Positions 14,689 to 23,402 are shown, counted from the stretch's first letter. The stretch is DNA of 64,000 bases from Thaumarchaeota archaeon SCGC AAA007-O23 (GCA_000402075.1 ARWO01000031.1:1-64000); one strand, 5' to 3'. Notes: generated by a model from the letters alone, not told the origin. Made by a program: numbers and translations.

Positions 14689-15445
14689 AACGTGATTTTC
14701 TAAATCCATGACTAAAGCTCTTATCGTATAGACGAGAATATTCATATGATTTTGGTTTTATAACATCACCAATTATTATAATAGCAGTTCGTGTAATCTT
14801 TTGATCTCTAACCTTTTTTGTAATTGTCTCTAGCGTTCCTGTAATAATTTTTTCGTCATTCCAACTTGCGCGATAAACAACTCCAACAGGTGTTGATTTT
14901 GTATATCCACCATCTAGTACTTCTTTTACTATATTTGATAGAAGATGGATGCTTAGATAGAAGATCATCGTAGCTCTGTGTTTTGCTAGCTCTGATATTT
15001 TTTCACGTTTTGGAACTTTTGTGCGTTTTTCTGCTCTTGATATTATCATTGTTTGTGTTACACCTGGAAGTGTTAGCTGGGCTCCAAGTGCAGCTGCAGA
15101 TGCTAGAAATGATGTAACTCCGGGTATTATTACAGAATCAATTTTTTCGTTATAGAGATTATCCATCTGTTCACGTATTGCTCCATAAATTGATGGGTCA
15201 CCATCATGAAGTCGTACCACTCTTTTACCTTTTTTGGCATTTTTTTTTAGTAGATCAAAAATTTCTTCGCGTACAAGTTTTGCCGCATCATACCTTCTGG
15301 CTTTTTTACACATCTTAAGAATCTCAGAAGGAATCAAAGAACCAGAGTATACAACAACATCTGCCTTCTGAATCAGTTTTTTTGCCTTAACAGTAATTAG
15401 ATCTGGATCACCAGGACCACAACCCACAAAGTAAACCTTAGGCAC
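14669..15445 (-). CDS. cbiF: cobalt-precorrin-4 C11-methyltransferase
   Basis: SAM-dependent corrin-ring methyltransferase of 258 residues (CobM/CbiF). The N-terminus VYFVGCGPGDPDLITVKA is the class signature, followed by VVRLHDGDPSIYGAI, IPGVTSFLASAAALGAQLT and ISRAEKRTKVP, which distinguish CbiF. The basic, Ser/Lys-rich C-terminus overlaps the MurI-like gene on the other strand. It overlaps cbiL by 8 nt upstream, showing a cbiT-cbiL-cbiF operon. It belongs to anaerobic-type cobalamin synthesis. Confidence 0.93.
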   Translation of the reverse strand: MPKVYFVGCGPGDPDLITVKAKKLIQKADVVVYSGSLIPSEILKMCKKARRYDAAKLVREEIFDLLKKNAKKGKRVVRLHDGDPSIYGAIREQMDNLYNEKIDSVIIPGVTSFLASAAALGAQLTLPGVTQTMIISRAEKRTKVPKREKISELAKHRATMIFYLSIHLLSNIVKEVLDGGYTKSTPVGVVYRASWNDEKIITGTLETITKKVRDQKITRTAIIIIGDVIKPKSYEYSRLYDKSFSHGFRKSRSKSSKN

Positions 15446-16160
15446 GTTTTACCACCAAGATGGAGAAATATTTGGTAGTAAGGGTATCATCATTAACTTC
15501 ACCCAATGTCATTTTTCTGATTATTTCATGATCTGTACCAAGATCCTGTCCAATTGCAAAAAGGGAACTGTCAGGAAACCCTGCATCCTTTAAGACCTGT
15601 ATTACTTGATCAAAATATCTTCCATCTTTAAGAAAGATCAGGCTTTCTGAGTTTCTTGCAATTTCCTTCACAGTAGTCAAATCATAACAAGACGGAATTA
15701 TTGAGACTTTTTCCGCCCCTTCAGCTACGCTAATACCAATTTTTGACGCAAAACTGAATATGGAAACAATGCCAGGAACTACACTGATTTTCATTTCCGG
15801 GTGATTGGTTGTAATCTCTCTGTGCATGTATATCCATGTGCTATACAGATACGGATCTCCAATTGTAAGATAAACGACGTTTTTTCCAGACAATACTTTT
15901 TCAGCCATTATCTTTGCGTTTTTTTTCCAAGTTGCCTCAAGCACATCTTTGTCCTTAGTCATTGGAAAAATTAGTCGGACAATTTCCTGATTTTTTGTTT
16001 TATCAATTATATCAGAAACAATAGATAACGCAATGCTTGGTCTGTCCTCATTTGAAGCAGGGCACATGATTGTATCCGCTGCATTAATGGCGTTTACAGC
16101 TTTAACCGTTAATAATTCTGGGTCTCCTGGTCCGCATCCAACACAAACTAATTCAGCCAT
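15438..16160 (-). CDS. cbiL: cobalt-precorrin-2 C20-methyltransferase
   Basis: Tetrapyrrole methyltransferase of 240 residues. LVCVGCGPGDPELLTVKAV at the N-terminus, YLTIGDPYLYSTW and VVPGIVSIFSFASKIGI match CbiL/CobI, which methylates C20 of precorrin-2. It is the middle gene of the cbiT-cbiL-cbiF operon, starting 14 nt after the cbiT stop. AOA are known cobalamin producers, consistent with a working set; other cbi genes lie outside the window. Confidence 0.9.
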   Translation of the reverse strand: MAELVCVGCGPGDPELLTVKAVNAINAADTIMCPASNEDRPSIALSIVSDIIDKTKNQEIVRLIFPMTKDKDVLEATWKKNAKIMAEKVLSGKNVVYLTIGDPYLYSTWIYMHREITTNHPEMKISVVPGIVSIFSFASKIGISVAEGAEKVSIIPSCYDLTTVKEIARNSESLIFLKDGRYFDQVIQVLKDAGFPDSSLFAIGQDLGTDHEIIRKMTLGEVNDDTLTTKYFSILVVKRA

Positions 16161-16174
16161 AAAAAATCATCTTT

Positions 16175-16780
16175 TTAATTTTTTGTGGCTGACAATATTG
16201 TAACTGGATTTCGTGCAAGCATCATAGTTCCTGTGGATGTCTTTCGACTCTTTGAAATGGTAACCTGAGTTATGTCAACTGACTTGAGACCTTGCTCCTG
16301 TACAAAAGACAGAACCGAAAAGATTGTTTCTATCTGTATCATTCCTATTACTATCCTTCCTTCTGGCTTAAGCTTGTCTAGACACATCTTAACAATTTCC
16401 GTTGTATCCTTACCTGTTCCACCCACAAAGATTGCATCAGCATTAGGTAACTCAGATATAGCCTCATTGGCATTGTTGCCTATTACAGAAACGTTTGATA
16501 CCCCAAACTTTGCAAGATTTTTTTTTGTTAATTCTACTGCTTTTGGATCATAATCTACTGCATGAACATGACCAGAGTCTTCTACCTGTAATGCTGCCTC
16601 TACTGACATGGAGCCAGAGCCACAACCGATATCGTAAACAATCATTCCAGCCTTTAGTCTGCCCTTTGAAATCTGAACTGCGCGCACTTCTTCCTTTGTA
16701 ATCGGAACTTTTTCATCTCGGTCAAAAAGTTCGTCAGGAATGCCGGGTGTTTTTGTCTTCCACAATATGATACAACCCAT
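16175..16780 (-). CDS. cbiT: cobalt-precorrin-6B/-7 C15-methyltransferase (decarboxylating)
   Basis: Rossmann-type SAM methyltransferase of 201 residues. TPGIPDELFDRDEKVPITKEE is the CbiT-specific entry, followed by the SAM-binding VYDIGCGSGSMSVEAAL and DAIFVGGTGKD. CbiT methylates C15 and decarboxylates the C12 side chain in B12 synthesis. Its start directly abuts the stop of the membrane-protein gene upstream, so the operon may begin with that gene. Confidence 0.92.
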   Translation of the reverse strand: MGCIILWKTKTPGIPDELFDRDEKVPITKEEVRAVQISKGRLKAGMIVYDIGCGSGSMSVEAALQVEDSGHVHAVDYDPKAVELTKKNLAKFGVSNVSVIGNNANEAISELPNADAIFVGGTGKDTTEIVKMCLDKLKPEGRIVIGMIQIETIFSVLSFVQEQGLKSVDITQVTISKSRKTSTGTMMLARNPVTILSATKN

Positions 16781-17266
16781 CTAAGTAAATGGTAATGAAA
16801 AGTCATTTCTTGGAAGATTCAAAAGCGTATAGGTCATGATCCATGCAAACAAGTACAAGAAGATGAAACTGCCTATTCCTGTTGTTACAAGTTTTTTCCT
16901 GTCTGCCTTTGGGAAGTTTATCTTCATTCCCTTTGCTATGAAGCAAGTGATGATGAAAAGAACAATCATAAAAATGATTGATGTCCATCTACGCTCTTCA
17001 TTGCCATCTATTTCTTCAAAGAGAAATGTTGCAATTGCTCCTCCAATAAGTGCAAATCCAAAGCGCATCCAGAAAAGCATGTTAGTACGTTTTTTGGTGA
17101 TGTTTTGTTGTTCCTCAGAGATTACTGGTGTGGGTGGTGGTATCTCTGAGATATCAGTGGATTCTGATTCTATTTTTGGTTCTGATTCTATTTTTGGTTC
17201 AGGCTCCGGTTCATTTTTTGCTGTCCCCTGTATAGTATCTTGATCAGGAGAAAGTTTCTTTTCCAT
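16781..17266 (-). CDS. membrane protein with three transmembrane segments, N-terminal part probably frame-shifted
   Basis: From the ATG at 17266 the protein has 161 residues: a charged Pro/Glu-rich stretch with a repeated KIESEP unit, then membrane segments at about 63-83, 95-115 and 129-149. No function recognised. The coding frame continues upstream of this ATG for more than 60 codons with protein-like sequence but no start codon (see 17267-17466), so the annotated ATG may be internal. It abuts cbiT and shares its orientation, so it may be cotranscribed with the cobalamin genes. Confidence 0.65.
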   Translation of the reverse strand: MEKKLSPDQDTIQGTAKNEPEPEPKIESEPKIESESTDISEIPPPTPVISEEQQNITKKRTNMLFWMRFGFALIGGAIATFLFEEIDGNEERRWTSIIFMIVLFIITCFIAKGMKINFPKADRKKLVTTGIGSFIFLYLFAWIMTYTLLNLPRNDFSLPFT

Positions 17267-17466
17267 TGTATTATACTCCCATTCATTTAGTCCAACTGCA
17301 TCGTAAATGGTGCTATCAGGATAATTTCGGTTAAACCAATCTCTATAATTTTCTTCTAAAATGAATCGTTTGAGATAGCTGTGAGGGTCTTTGTTAGGAT
17401 CTACAAAATCCTCGATTTTTTTACCCCCCGAACCGAACCTTATTTTTTTTTACCGTGTCTAGCCAA
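17267..17466 (-). other. upstream coding extension of the membrane protein, interrupted at an A9 homopolymer
   Basis: In frame with the ATG at 17266, the upstream codons read KKIEDFVDPNKDPHSYLKRF and then ENYRDWFNRNYPDSTIYDAV, a soluble domain-like stretch without any ATG, GTG or TTG. A TAA at 17442-17440 closes the frame. A TTG at 17466 opens LARHGKKK in another frame and runs into a tract of nine A (17443-17451 on the given strand as T). One extra A would join the two into a single protein about 67 residues longer. Real frameshift, slippage or sequencing error cannot be told apart here. Confidence 0.6.
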
Positions 17467-17497
17467 TGAAATTTCTAGATTGATTCTGCCGTGCCAT

Positions 17498-17505
17498 TTT
17501 TAAAA
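17498..17505 (-). promoter_or_regulatory. TATA box TTTTAAAA for the extended membrane-protein gene
   Basis: TTTTAAAA preceded by a purine-rich AAAGG element. Its centre lies about 36 nt upstream of the TTG at 17466, so transcription would start near 17476 with a short leader. This fits the extended gene model better than the ATG at 17266, which would leave a leader of over 200 nt. Confidence 0.45.
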
Positions 17506-17564
17506 CCTTTGTCTGAGTACTAAATAATCGATAAGAGTATAATCGGAGACTCTTTACTCATATT

Positions 17565-19463
17565 ATGACACTATCTGGCATTGAATTAAGATATCTTGTT
17601 AATGATATCAGCAAAAAAATTGACGGTTACTATGTTAGTAACATCTATGGAATTACAAAGGACAGCCTGCTTTTCAAATTTCATCATCCAGAAAAATCTG
17701 ACGTTTTACTTATGTTATCCACTTTTGGAATTTGGGTAACAAAAGTGAAGATAGAACCTATTGAGCCAAACAAGTTGTTAAAGCATCTTAGAACCAACCT
17801 ACTCAGATTCAAACTTAAGGAAGTAAAGCAGATAGGCACTGAAAGAATTGTATATTTGACACTTTCCTATTTTGAAAAGGAATTTGTTATTGTTGTAGAG
17901 TTGTTTAGTGATGGAAATATCATAATTTGTAACAATGAAATGAAAATTCTAGCCTTGTCACATTCCATAAATGTCAGACACAGGCAACTTCGTGTAGGTT
18001 CACAATATGTTCAGCCTCCACTGGACAACTTGGATATTTTGAATATGACTGAAAAAGATTTTGAACCAATTCGTTCTACGTCAATCGCCGTGGCAAAATG
18101 GATAGGAAAAACATTGGGGTTGCCCAGAAAGTATATCGAGGAGATAACGAGATTGGCAAAAGTTGAATCAAAAAAGAAAGGAGAAGATGTATCTAATGAG
18201 GAGATAAAGCGATTATTTGATTCCGCCACTCAGATTGTTAACAATGTTGTAAGTGGCAAACATGATCCTGAAATTGTTCGAAATGATGAGATGTATGTTA
18301 ATCCTATTTCCCTAGGTGGAGAAAACAGCGAAAAAATTGCCAGCTTTATGGATGGACTCGATACAGTTTTCACTGAAAGTATTGTTACCAAGGGAAAAAC
18401 GATTCAGAGCTCCTCGTTTACTAAAAAAATTACAGAGTTGGAAACAAGGCTTGGTGAGCAGACAAAGGCAATTAAAACAGTCACTGAAAAATCAGAAAAA
18501 ATTGCTATAGTGGCAAACTCACTTTTTGAAGGGGTTTCTCAAGGAATTTCATCAATGGACGATTCCAAAATTACTGCCCTGCTGAAAAAGAATAACTCGG
18601 GGATTGTAAAAGAAAAAGGGATAACATATCTCAAAGTTGAGGATGAAAAAATAAAAATAGATTTGAGCTCGTCTCTTCCCACAACTGCTTCCGCATTATT
18701 CAACGAATCAAAAAAGCAAAAAGCTGCCATAGGTTCCATTGAAAAATTACTGAAAAAAACTGAAAACGAGCTTGAAAAGGTGGTTAAGAAAGGCGAGAGT
18801 GCCAAGCAAGTTAACGTTACACAGGTCAGAAAGAAAAACTGGTTTGAACGATACAGATGGTTTTACACAACGGATGGCGTCTTAGCAATAGGAGGACGTG
18901 ACTCTTCGTCAAACTCTGCCATTATCCGGAAGCATCTTCAGAAAAATGACAAGGTGTTTCATGCCGAAATGTCTGGCTCGCCATTTTTTTTGTTAAAGGG
19001 AGATGACGCAGCCACACCAGCAAGCCTTACTGAAGTCGCTCATGCTACGGTTTGCTTTAGCAAGGTATGGAAGGAAGCATTCTATGGTTCAAGTGCTTAC
19101 TGGGTTAACCCAGACCAAGTCAAAAAGGGTGCTCCAAGCGGACAGTCTATGGCCAAGGGCTCTTTTATGATTGAAGGACAGCGCAACTTTGTAAAAATAT
19201 CAAGCTTGAAGATGTGTGTTGCCATAATCAAACATGAAGAAAGCTATTTGCTTACTTGTGGTCCACCAAGCATGAAAGATACAGCAGTTTGCTATGCCAT
19301 GATAGAACCAACAGGGCAAGATATGCCTGATGTTGCAAAAAGAATTCGTTATGAATTTTTGTCAAGCAACGAAGAGATTGCAAAGCCGTTTAGTATTGAT
19401 GATTTTGTACGAGTTTTGCCTACAGGCACATGTAAAATAACAGAATCTGGTTCAGGAATCTAA
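17565..19463 (+). CDS. rqcH: Rqc2/NEMF (RqcH) homolog, ribosome quality control
   Basis: A 632-residue NFACT protein. NFACT-N is at the start (MTLSGIELRYLVNDISKKID), followed by a helical and coiled-coil middle (about 270-430). The NFACT-R domain follows, with KNWFERYRWFYTTDGVLAIGG and later WVNPDQVKKGAPSG and KGSFMIEGQRNF. Bacterial RqcH and eukaryotic Rqc2 bind split large subunits and add C-terminal alanine (or Ala/Thr) tails to stalled nascent chains. Archaeal homologs are inferred to act similarly. It is transcribed divergently from the membrane-protein gene. Confidence 0.92.
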   Translation: MTLSGIELRYLVNDISKKIDGYYVSNIYGITKDSLLFKFHHPEKSDVLLMLSTFGIWVTKVKIEPIEPNKLLKHLRTNLLRFKLKEVKQIGTERIVYLTLSYFEKEFVIVVELFSDGNIIICNNEMKILALSHSINVRHRQLRVGSQYVQPPLDNLDILNMTEKDFEPIRSTSIAVAKWIGKTLGLPRKYIEEITRLAKVESKKKGEDVSNEEIKRLFDSATQIVNNVVSGKHDPEIVRNDEMYVNPISLGGENSEKIASFMDGLDTVFTESIVTKGKTIQSSSFTKKITELETRLGEQTKAIKTVTEKSEKIAIVANSLFEGVSQGISSMDDSKITALLKKNNSGIVKEKGITYLKVEDEKIKIDLSSSLPTTASALFNESKKQKAAIGSIEKLLKKTENELEKVVKKGESAKQVNVTQVRKKNWFERYRWFYTTDGVLAIGGRDSSSNSAIIRKHLQKNDKVFHAEMSGSPFFLLKGDDAATPASLTEVAHATVCFSKVWKEAFYGSSAYWVNPDQVKKGAPSGQSMAKGSFMIEGQRNFVKISSLKMCVAIIKHEESYLLTCGPPSMKDTAVCYAMIEPTGQDMPDVAKRIRYEFLSSNEEIAKPFSIDDFVRVLPTGTCKITESGSGI

Positions 19464-19521
19464 ATTTTCTCGGTATCTTTTCTTGTAAGGATCCTTGTAT
19501 CTTTTTTTCTTCCTGACGCTC

Positions 19522-19884
19522 TTAACCAAGAGATATCTCATCCCCATCCTTCATGCTGTCATATTCGTCAGGCGACAAAATAAACAAAGGTATGTTTGCA
19601 AGCGCACAGCCTGATGCAACTGTAAGGTCCGCCTTTTGGCAAGCCATTGCGGCAGGGGCAGAATTGTTTGATTTTAGCGAGTAGATGGTATATGCACCAA
19701 CGCTACTTCCTACCCCGTTTGGAAAAACTAGGATGGAACCTGCAATCTTTTTTCCAAACAGATCATGTTTTTGGTCAGTAACTTCTCCTGTTTTTTTATC
19801 AACGGAACCCAGAAAGTTGATTGGCTGGTTGGACTTGACAACCTTGCCAGAAACCTTTCCTCTCACAATAGTTTTCAGAGTCAA
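19522..19884 (-). CDS. phosphomevalonate dehydratase small subunit (AcnX-S)
   Basis: The 120-residue small subunit of the aconitase-X type enzyme. The swivelling-domain features are visible: FGKKIAGSILVFPNGVGSSV, AYTIYSLKSNNSAPAA and VASGCALANIPLF. With the large subunit it dehydrates mevalonate-5-phosphate to trans-anhydromevalonate-5-phosphate in the archaeal mevalonate pathway, feeding isoprenoid lipids. Its start overlaps the large-subunit stop by 4 nt. Confidence 0.9.
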   Translation of the reverse strand: MTLKTIVRGKVSGKVVKSNQPINFLGSVDKKTGEVTDQKHDLFGKKIAGSILVFPNGVGSSVGAYTIYSLKSNNSAPAAMACQKADLTVASGCALANIPLFILSPDEYDSMKDGDEISLG

Positions 19885-21035
19885 CTTGTCTCATCCCTCA
19901 CTATTTCTGACAGTGGCTTTAGGTTTACATCCAAACCGTTTGAGTTTTTCAGATAGTATGCGCCCTTGATGCTGTTTGTGGTAACACTGTCTGCATCCTT
20001 TTTGGTAACCAGTGGAGTCAGGCATGTACAACAATCTGACATTAACTCACATCCGGCACTTTCAAGCTGACCTGCATATCCCAAATGTCTTGCCTGTTCC
20101 TGGATGGGTCTTGGGCAAAATATCAGGCATCTTTTCTTGAATGCCCTTCCCTTCAGCATTGAAGCCAAGTCATTCATCTCCTCCAGTCCAAGCTGTGGAC
20201 TGCCAAGTGTAATCAGGTCGCCCGACTCTGCGGTGTTTAGCTCATCGTAAACTTTCTGCATTTCCTTTTCATCAAAGTCTACCTTTTCTGATGCACCAGA
20301 ATTATCATCCAAAACAAACTTGCCACAGGTTCCAGACGTACCCATGCTAGCACACAATGACTTGTTACATCTTTTATCCAAATTCTTTACGCCAGAAATT
20401 GCAACAGACTTGTCTGCCACCTTTCCGGCAAAATATCCTAACAGTCCAAAGGTCAGCTCGTTTGGATCTGAAACCTTCATGGCAATTGACATGGTTGGGG
20501 AATCGTCCTTTCGTAGATCAGAGTATGGGCTTTTGCCAGTAATTGCGCTTGCCAATGCAGAAAATGCACTTTCCTTGTTTGTCTTTAGCTTTCCAATCGA
20601 GTTTGCATAAATTGCAGCGTTGGTTTCTGCAAAGGCTACATGTGTGCCTTCCTGTGGCATGTCATAGATCTCATAAGGAATGCAGGAGAACGACGGAGTT
20701 ACTCCCATCTTTTTGTATGATGCTCTGATGCTTTCCTGTTTTTGTATAAAATTTTCATCAAGACCAAACTTTTCTACGCTGTCCTTGTCATAGCCCATCG
20801 GGTTTACCGTAGTCCTTACCTTGAACTTTGCTTTCTTGCTTAGACCTGCCAGAAACTCTTCGCCTGCATCGCCAATTGTGTTATAGTTTACGCCGGAGAC
20901 ATGCGCCCAGTGAATCGGTACAAGTTTTTCAGCATCTGTTGCTTCTCCAGTAGCTGACAAAATTCTGTATGCTGTTTGCAGCGCTTCGCCATGTTCTCCG
21001 TTTAGAGACTTCTCTTCATCCTTTGTTAATTCCAA
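19881..21035 (-). CDS. phosphomevalonate dehydratase large subunit (AcnX-L)
   Basis: A 384-residue aconitase-X catalytic subunit. It begins MELTKDEEKSLNGEHGEALQ, has the active-site segments VPIHWAHVSGVNYNTIGDAG and ITGKSPYSDLRKDDS, and carries cysteines for the iron-sulfur cluster in the KRCNKSLCASMG and SDCCTCLTPLV regions. It is paired by a 4-nt overlap with the small subunit. Archaea with this pair use the anhydromevalonate-phosphate variant of isoprenoid synthesis. Confidence 0.9.
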   Translation of the reverse strand: MELTKDEEKSLNGEHGEALQTAYRILSATGEATDAEKLVPIHWAHVSGVNYNTIGDAGEEFLAGLSKKAKFKVRTTVNPMGYDKDSVEKFGLDENFIQKQESIRASYKKMGVTPSFSCIPYEIYDMPQEGTHVAFAETNAAIYANSIGKLKTNKESAFSALASAITGKSPYSDLRKDDSPTMSIAMKVSDPNELTFGLLGYFAGKVADKSVAISGVKNLDKRCNKSLCASMGTSGTCGKFVLDDNSGASEKVDFDEKEMQKVYDELNTAESGDLITLGSPQLGLEEMNDLASMLKGRAFKKRCLIFCPRPIQEQARHLGYAGQLESAGCELMSDCCTCLTPLVTKKDADSVTTNSIKGAYYLKNSNGLDVNLKPLSEIVRDETS

Positions 21036-21077
21036 TAATTGTGATTTGACTTTTCTCTATAATAGTGATTACGAATG

Positions 21078-21578
21078 TTATTGCTTTGATCCACACTTAC
21101 CACAAAACTTTGCAGCTGGCTTTAGTGGTCTTCCACAACTGTTACAAGATGAAGATATCTGTCTTGCCTCTGCCGGTTTTGGACTAGGTCTTTGACCTTG
21201 TCTCCGTAGGTATTGATCTTCATAATCTTCGAGATCTTGTCTGGCAGGTTTTGGTGCTGATGTTCCACCTGATCCTCTCTTTACAGCAAAAACGATTCCA
21301 ATAATTGCGGCGCCTATTGCGGCTGCGCCTCCTGCAATATAGAGTGGTGGAATTGAACCTCCTGATGATTTGTCAAGCTGACATACTCCATTAACCATGA
21401 CTGTTCCTTGCCCACATCCATCATTGGATTCCTGAGGTGTAAGCTGACAGACTCCGTCTACCAGTACTGTTCCTGTTCCACATCCATCACCTGCAAACAC
21501 ACTTGGTGTTATCACAATGCCAAGTAGAAGAATTCCTAAACAGACGTGGAGAATCATTATTTTATGCATACACATCAC
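21078..21578 (-). CDS. exported one-TM protein with cytosolic zinc ribbon
   Basis: A 166-residue protein. A signal peptide spans about 5-28. Next is a duplicated Cys motif outside the membrane (GCGTGTVLVDGVCQL and GCGQGTVMVNGVCQL), then a membrane segment at about 80-103. A basic linker (LEDYEDQYLRRQGQRPS) leads to a C-terminal double-knuckle ribbon (CNSCGRPLKP, FCGKCGSKQ). The ribbon would face the cytoplasm if the signal is cleaved. Function unknown. The same ribbon type recurs in the next two minus-strand genes (21.6 and 23.4 kb). Confidence 0.7.
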   Translation of the reverse strand: MMCMHKIMILHVCLGILLLGIVITPSVFAGDGCGTGTVLVDGVCQLTPQESNDGCGQGTVMVNGVCQLDKSSGGSIPPLYIAGGAAAIGAAIIGIVFAVKRGSGGTSAPKPARQDLEDYEDQYLRRQGQRPSPKPAEARQISSSCNSCGRPLKPAAKFCGKCGSKQ

Positions 21579-21590
21579 ATACTCTTTTAG

Positions 21591-22688
21591 CTATCGCTTA
21601 GCTCCACAGTTGATACAAAACATATCCTTGGCAGCGATCTTGGATCCACATTCTTCACAAAACGAATTAGGTTTTTTTAATTTGGATTTCTTTACTTTCG
21701 GACTCTCAGCTTCGGGAGACCTATAATATCGTGAAAATACTTCTGGCTCTGTTTTCCTACTGGCTTTGGGTTTTTCAGCCGGAGTGGCTGGTTCTTTCTT
21801 CGCTTTCGGACTGTCTGCAGTTTTTTCAGCTGAAACGGCTGGCTTTTCGTTTCCAACAATCCTGAAAACCTTGATGCCCGTGATTGGGGATGTGCCCTTG
21901 ACAGCCCACTTGCCGTTTTTCATCTTTACAGCCTTTGGGTTCTGAATCTCTACCTTCCTTTTTGCCTTAACGTCGTAGGCTTTCCAAGAAACATTGGTTT
22001 CTGATTCATTCAGATACTTTTGTTCATATTCTTCCAGTTCCTGCTGTCTCGATTTCTTCTTGGGCTCTGGTTTTAGCTTTACCTGTATAATTTTTCTGGT
22101 TGCCTTAACTTTGTAGGTCTTCCGAGAAACTTTGGTTTCTGATTCATTCAGGTATTTTTTTTCATATTCTTCCAGTTCCTGCTGCCTAGACTTGGTTGCA
22201 TTTGTTTGCTTAAGTTTTGTTTCCAAGTCTGAAATTTTTTTGGTAAGATCTTCCCGCGCAGTTTCCCTAGTTGAGCTTTCACCTATATCACCATCAGAAG
22301 TAAAGGCAAAGCCGCCAGATGCTTGTTCTTCTATTGATTCAGTCTCTTGTTTTATTTCAGGTTCTGGAGTGGGTTCAGGTACATCCGAGGTTGAAGGCGA
22401 GCTCGGTTCCGGCTTTTCCGTTCCACAGCTGGTACAAAACTTTTCATCGGCAGAAATTTCCGAGCCGCACTCTTCACAAAACAGATTAGGTTTCTCTGAT
22501 ATGGATACTATTCTTGCTTGATAGATTTTGTCTTTCAGGTGAGTCTTGACCAAGTTCTCTAGAAAGTCCTTATCAGATATGAAAAGTTCCTTGCCTATCT
22601 CAAGAGTTTCTCTTATGTGTGCAAGTCGATACTTGTCCCCCCTGCCAAGTGCAATTAGCATCTCTACTTGTTCAATCTTAGATAGCAA
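21591..22688 (-). CDS. zinc-ribbon protein with duplicated segment and a cysteine-less DUF5679-like domain
   Basis: The preferred start is TTG at 22688 (LLSKIEQVEMLIALGRGDK), placed about 34 nt after the TATAA element at 22719-22726; an ATG at 22661 is the alternative. There is an N-terminal helical domain, then a ribbon (CEECGSEISADEKFCTSCG) and an acidic linker. A segment SRQQELEEYEKKYLNESET occurs twice about 52 residues apart. Next comes a stretch resembling the DUF5679 ribbon (NPKAVKMKNGKWAVKG) but with all four zinc cysteines replaced. A final ribbon (CEECGSKIAAKDMFCINCG) ends the protein. Function unknown. Confidence 0.65.
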   Translation of the reverse strand: MLSKIEQVEMLIALGRGDKYRLAHIRETLEIGKELFISDKDFLENLVKTHLKDKIYQARIVSISEKPNLFCEECGSEISADEKFCTSCGTEKPEPSSPSTSDVPEPTPEPEIKQETESIEEQASGGFAFTSDGDIGESSTRETAREDLTKKISDLETKLKQTNATKSRQQELEEYEKKYLNESETKVSRKTYKVKATRKIIQVKLKPEPKKKSRQQELEEYEQKYLNESETNVSWKAYDVKAKRKVEIQNPKAVKMKNGKWAVKGTSPITGIKVFRIVGNEKPAVSAEKTADSPKAKKEPATPAEKPKASRKTEPEVFSRYYRSPEAESPKVKKSKLKKPNSFCEECGSKIAAKDMFCINCGAKR

Positions 22689-22718
22689 TGATTTACATTT
22701 TATTCGCTGAAAATTAAA

Positions 22719-22726
22719 CTTATAAC
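22719..22726. promoter_or_regulatory. shared TATA element between the zinc-ribbon gene and nth
   Basis: CTTATAAC reads as a TATA box in both directions. It lies about 30 nt upstream of the nth ATG at 22752 and about 34 nt upstream of the TTG at 22688. This supports short-leader transcripts both ways and argues against the longer N-terminal form of the minus-strand gene, which would run into nth. Confidence 0.45.
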
Positions 22727-22751
22727 AAAAAATCATACGAATCTGTATGTA

Positions 22752-23402
22752 ATGAAGAGAATTCTTGATGGGATGCAGAAGACAATGATGGCAGTCAAGC
22801 CACCCAGATATACAGCATTGGAGGGACTGCAAAAGGCTGAAACTGCTAATCCTTTCAAAATATTGATTGGAACTGTGCTTTCCGCAAGGACAAGGGATGA
22901 GAATACTACCAAGGCGGTAACAGAGCTCTTCAAGGTCTACAACACCCCGCAGAAACTGGCAAAGGCCAAGGCAAAAAATATTGAGAAGATGATAAAGTCG
23001 GTTGGATTTTATCGTGTAAAATCAAAACGGATAATCGAGGTTGCAAATATCATTCTCACCAAGTATCATGGAAAGGTTCCCGCAGACATAGACAAGTTGG
23101 TTGAGATTCCCGGGGTTGGCAGAAAGACAGCTAACTGTGTTCTTGTATATGCGTTTGAAAAGCCAGCAATACCGGTTGATACTCACGTTCACCGGATATC
23201 CAACAGACTTGGTTTGGTAGACACAAAAACACCCGAGGAGACGGAGATGGAGTTGAGAAAAAAGGTTCCCAAAAAATATTGGCTACCCATAAACAATACT
23301 TTTGTTATGTACGGTCAGAATATCTGCAAGCCAATTTCACCAATGTGTACCGTATGTAAAATTAGAAACAGTTGTAATTATTTTAAAACTAAGAACGCTT
23401 AA
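22752..23402 (+). CDS. nth: endonuclease III (DNA glycosylase/AP lyase)
   Basis: A 216-residue HhH-GPD base-excision enzyme that removes oxidised pyrimidines and cleaves the abasic site. The helix-hairpin-helix VEIPGVGRKTANCVLVYAF provides the catalytic Lys125, and the Asp of VDTHVHRISNRLGL is Asp143. The C-terminal 4Fe-4S cluster has the standard spacing C192-X6-C199-X2-C202-X5-C208. Length and motif order are normal. Confidence 0.96.
   Translation: MKRILDGMQKTMMAVKPPRYTALEGLQKAETANPFKILIGTVLSARTRDENTTKAVTELFKVYNTPQKLAKAKAKNIEKMIKSVGFYRVKSKRIIEVANIILTKYHGKVPADIDKLVEIPGVGRKTANCVLVYAFEKPAIPVDTHVHRISNRLGLVDTKTPEETEMELRKKVPKKYWLPINNTFVMYGQNICKPISPMCTVCKIRNSCNYFKTKNA

Noticed and set aside
16836..17243. 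Plus-strand ORF of 135 codons opposite the membrane protein
   Set aside because: Antisense shadow of repeated Glu/Ser codons; the minus-strand protein has sensible membrane helices and adjoins cbiT.
17461..17497. Alternative ATG at 17497 (MARQNQSRNFIG) for the split membrane gene
   Set aside because: The frame stops after 12 codons at TAG and again at TAA; TTG at 17466 needs only one base change and is better placed with respect to the TATA box.
19450..19541. Small basic minus-strand ORF (about 29 aa) overlapping AcnX-S and the NEMF gene
   Set aside because: Overlaps two genes and has no independent promoter or start evidence. Its basic composition is reminiscent of tiny ribosomal proteins, but it matches none I know.
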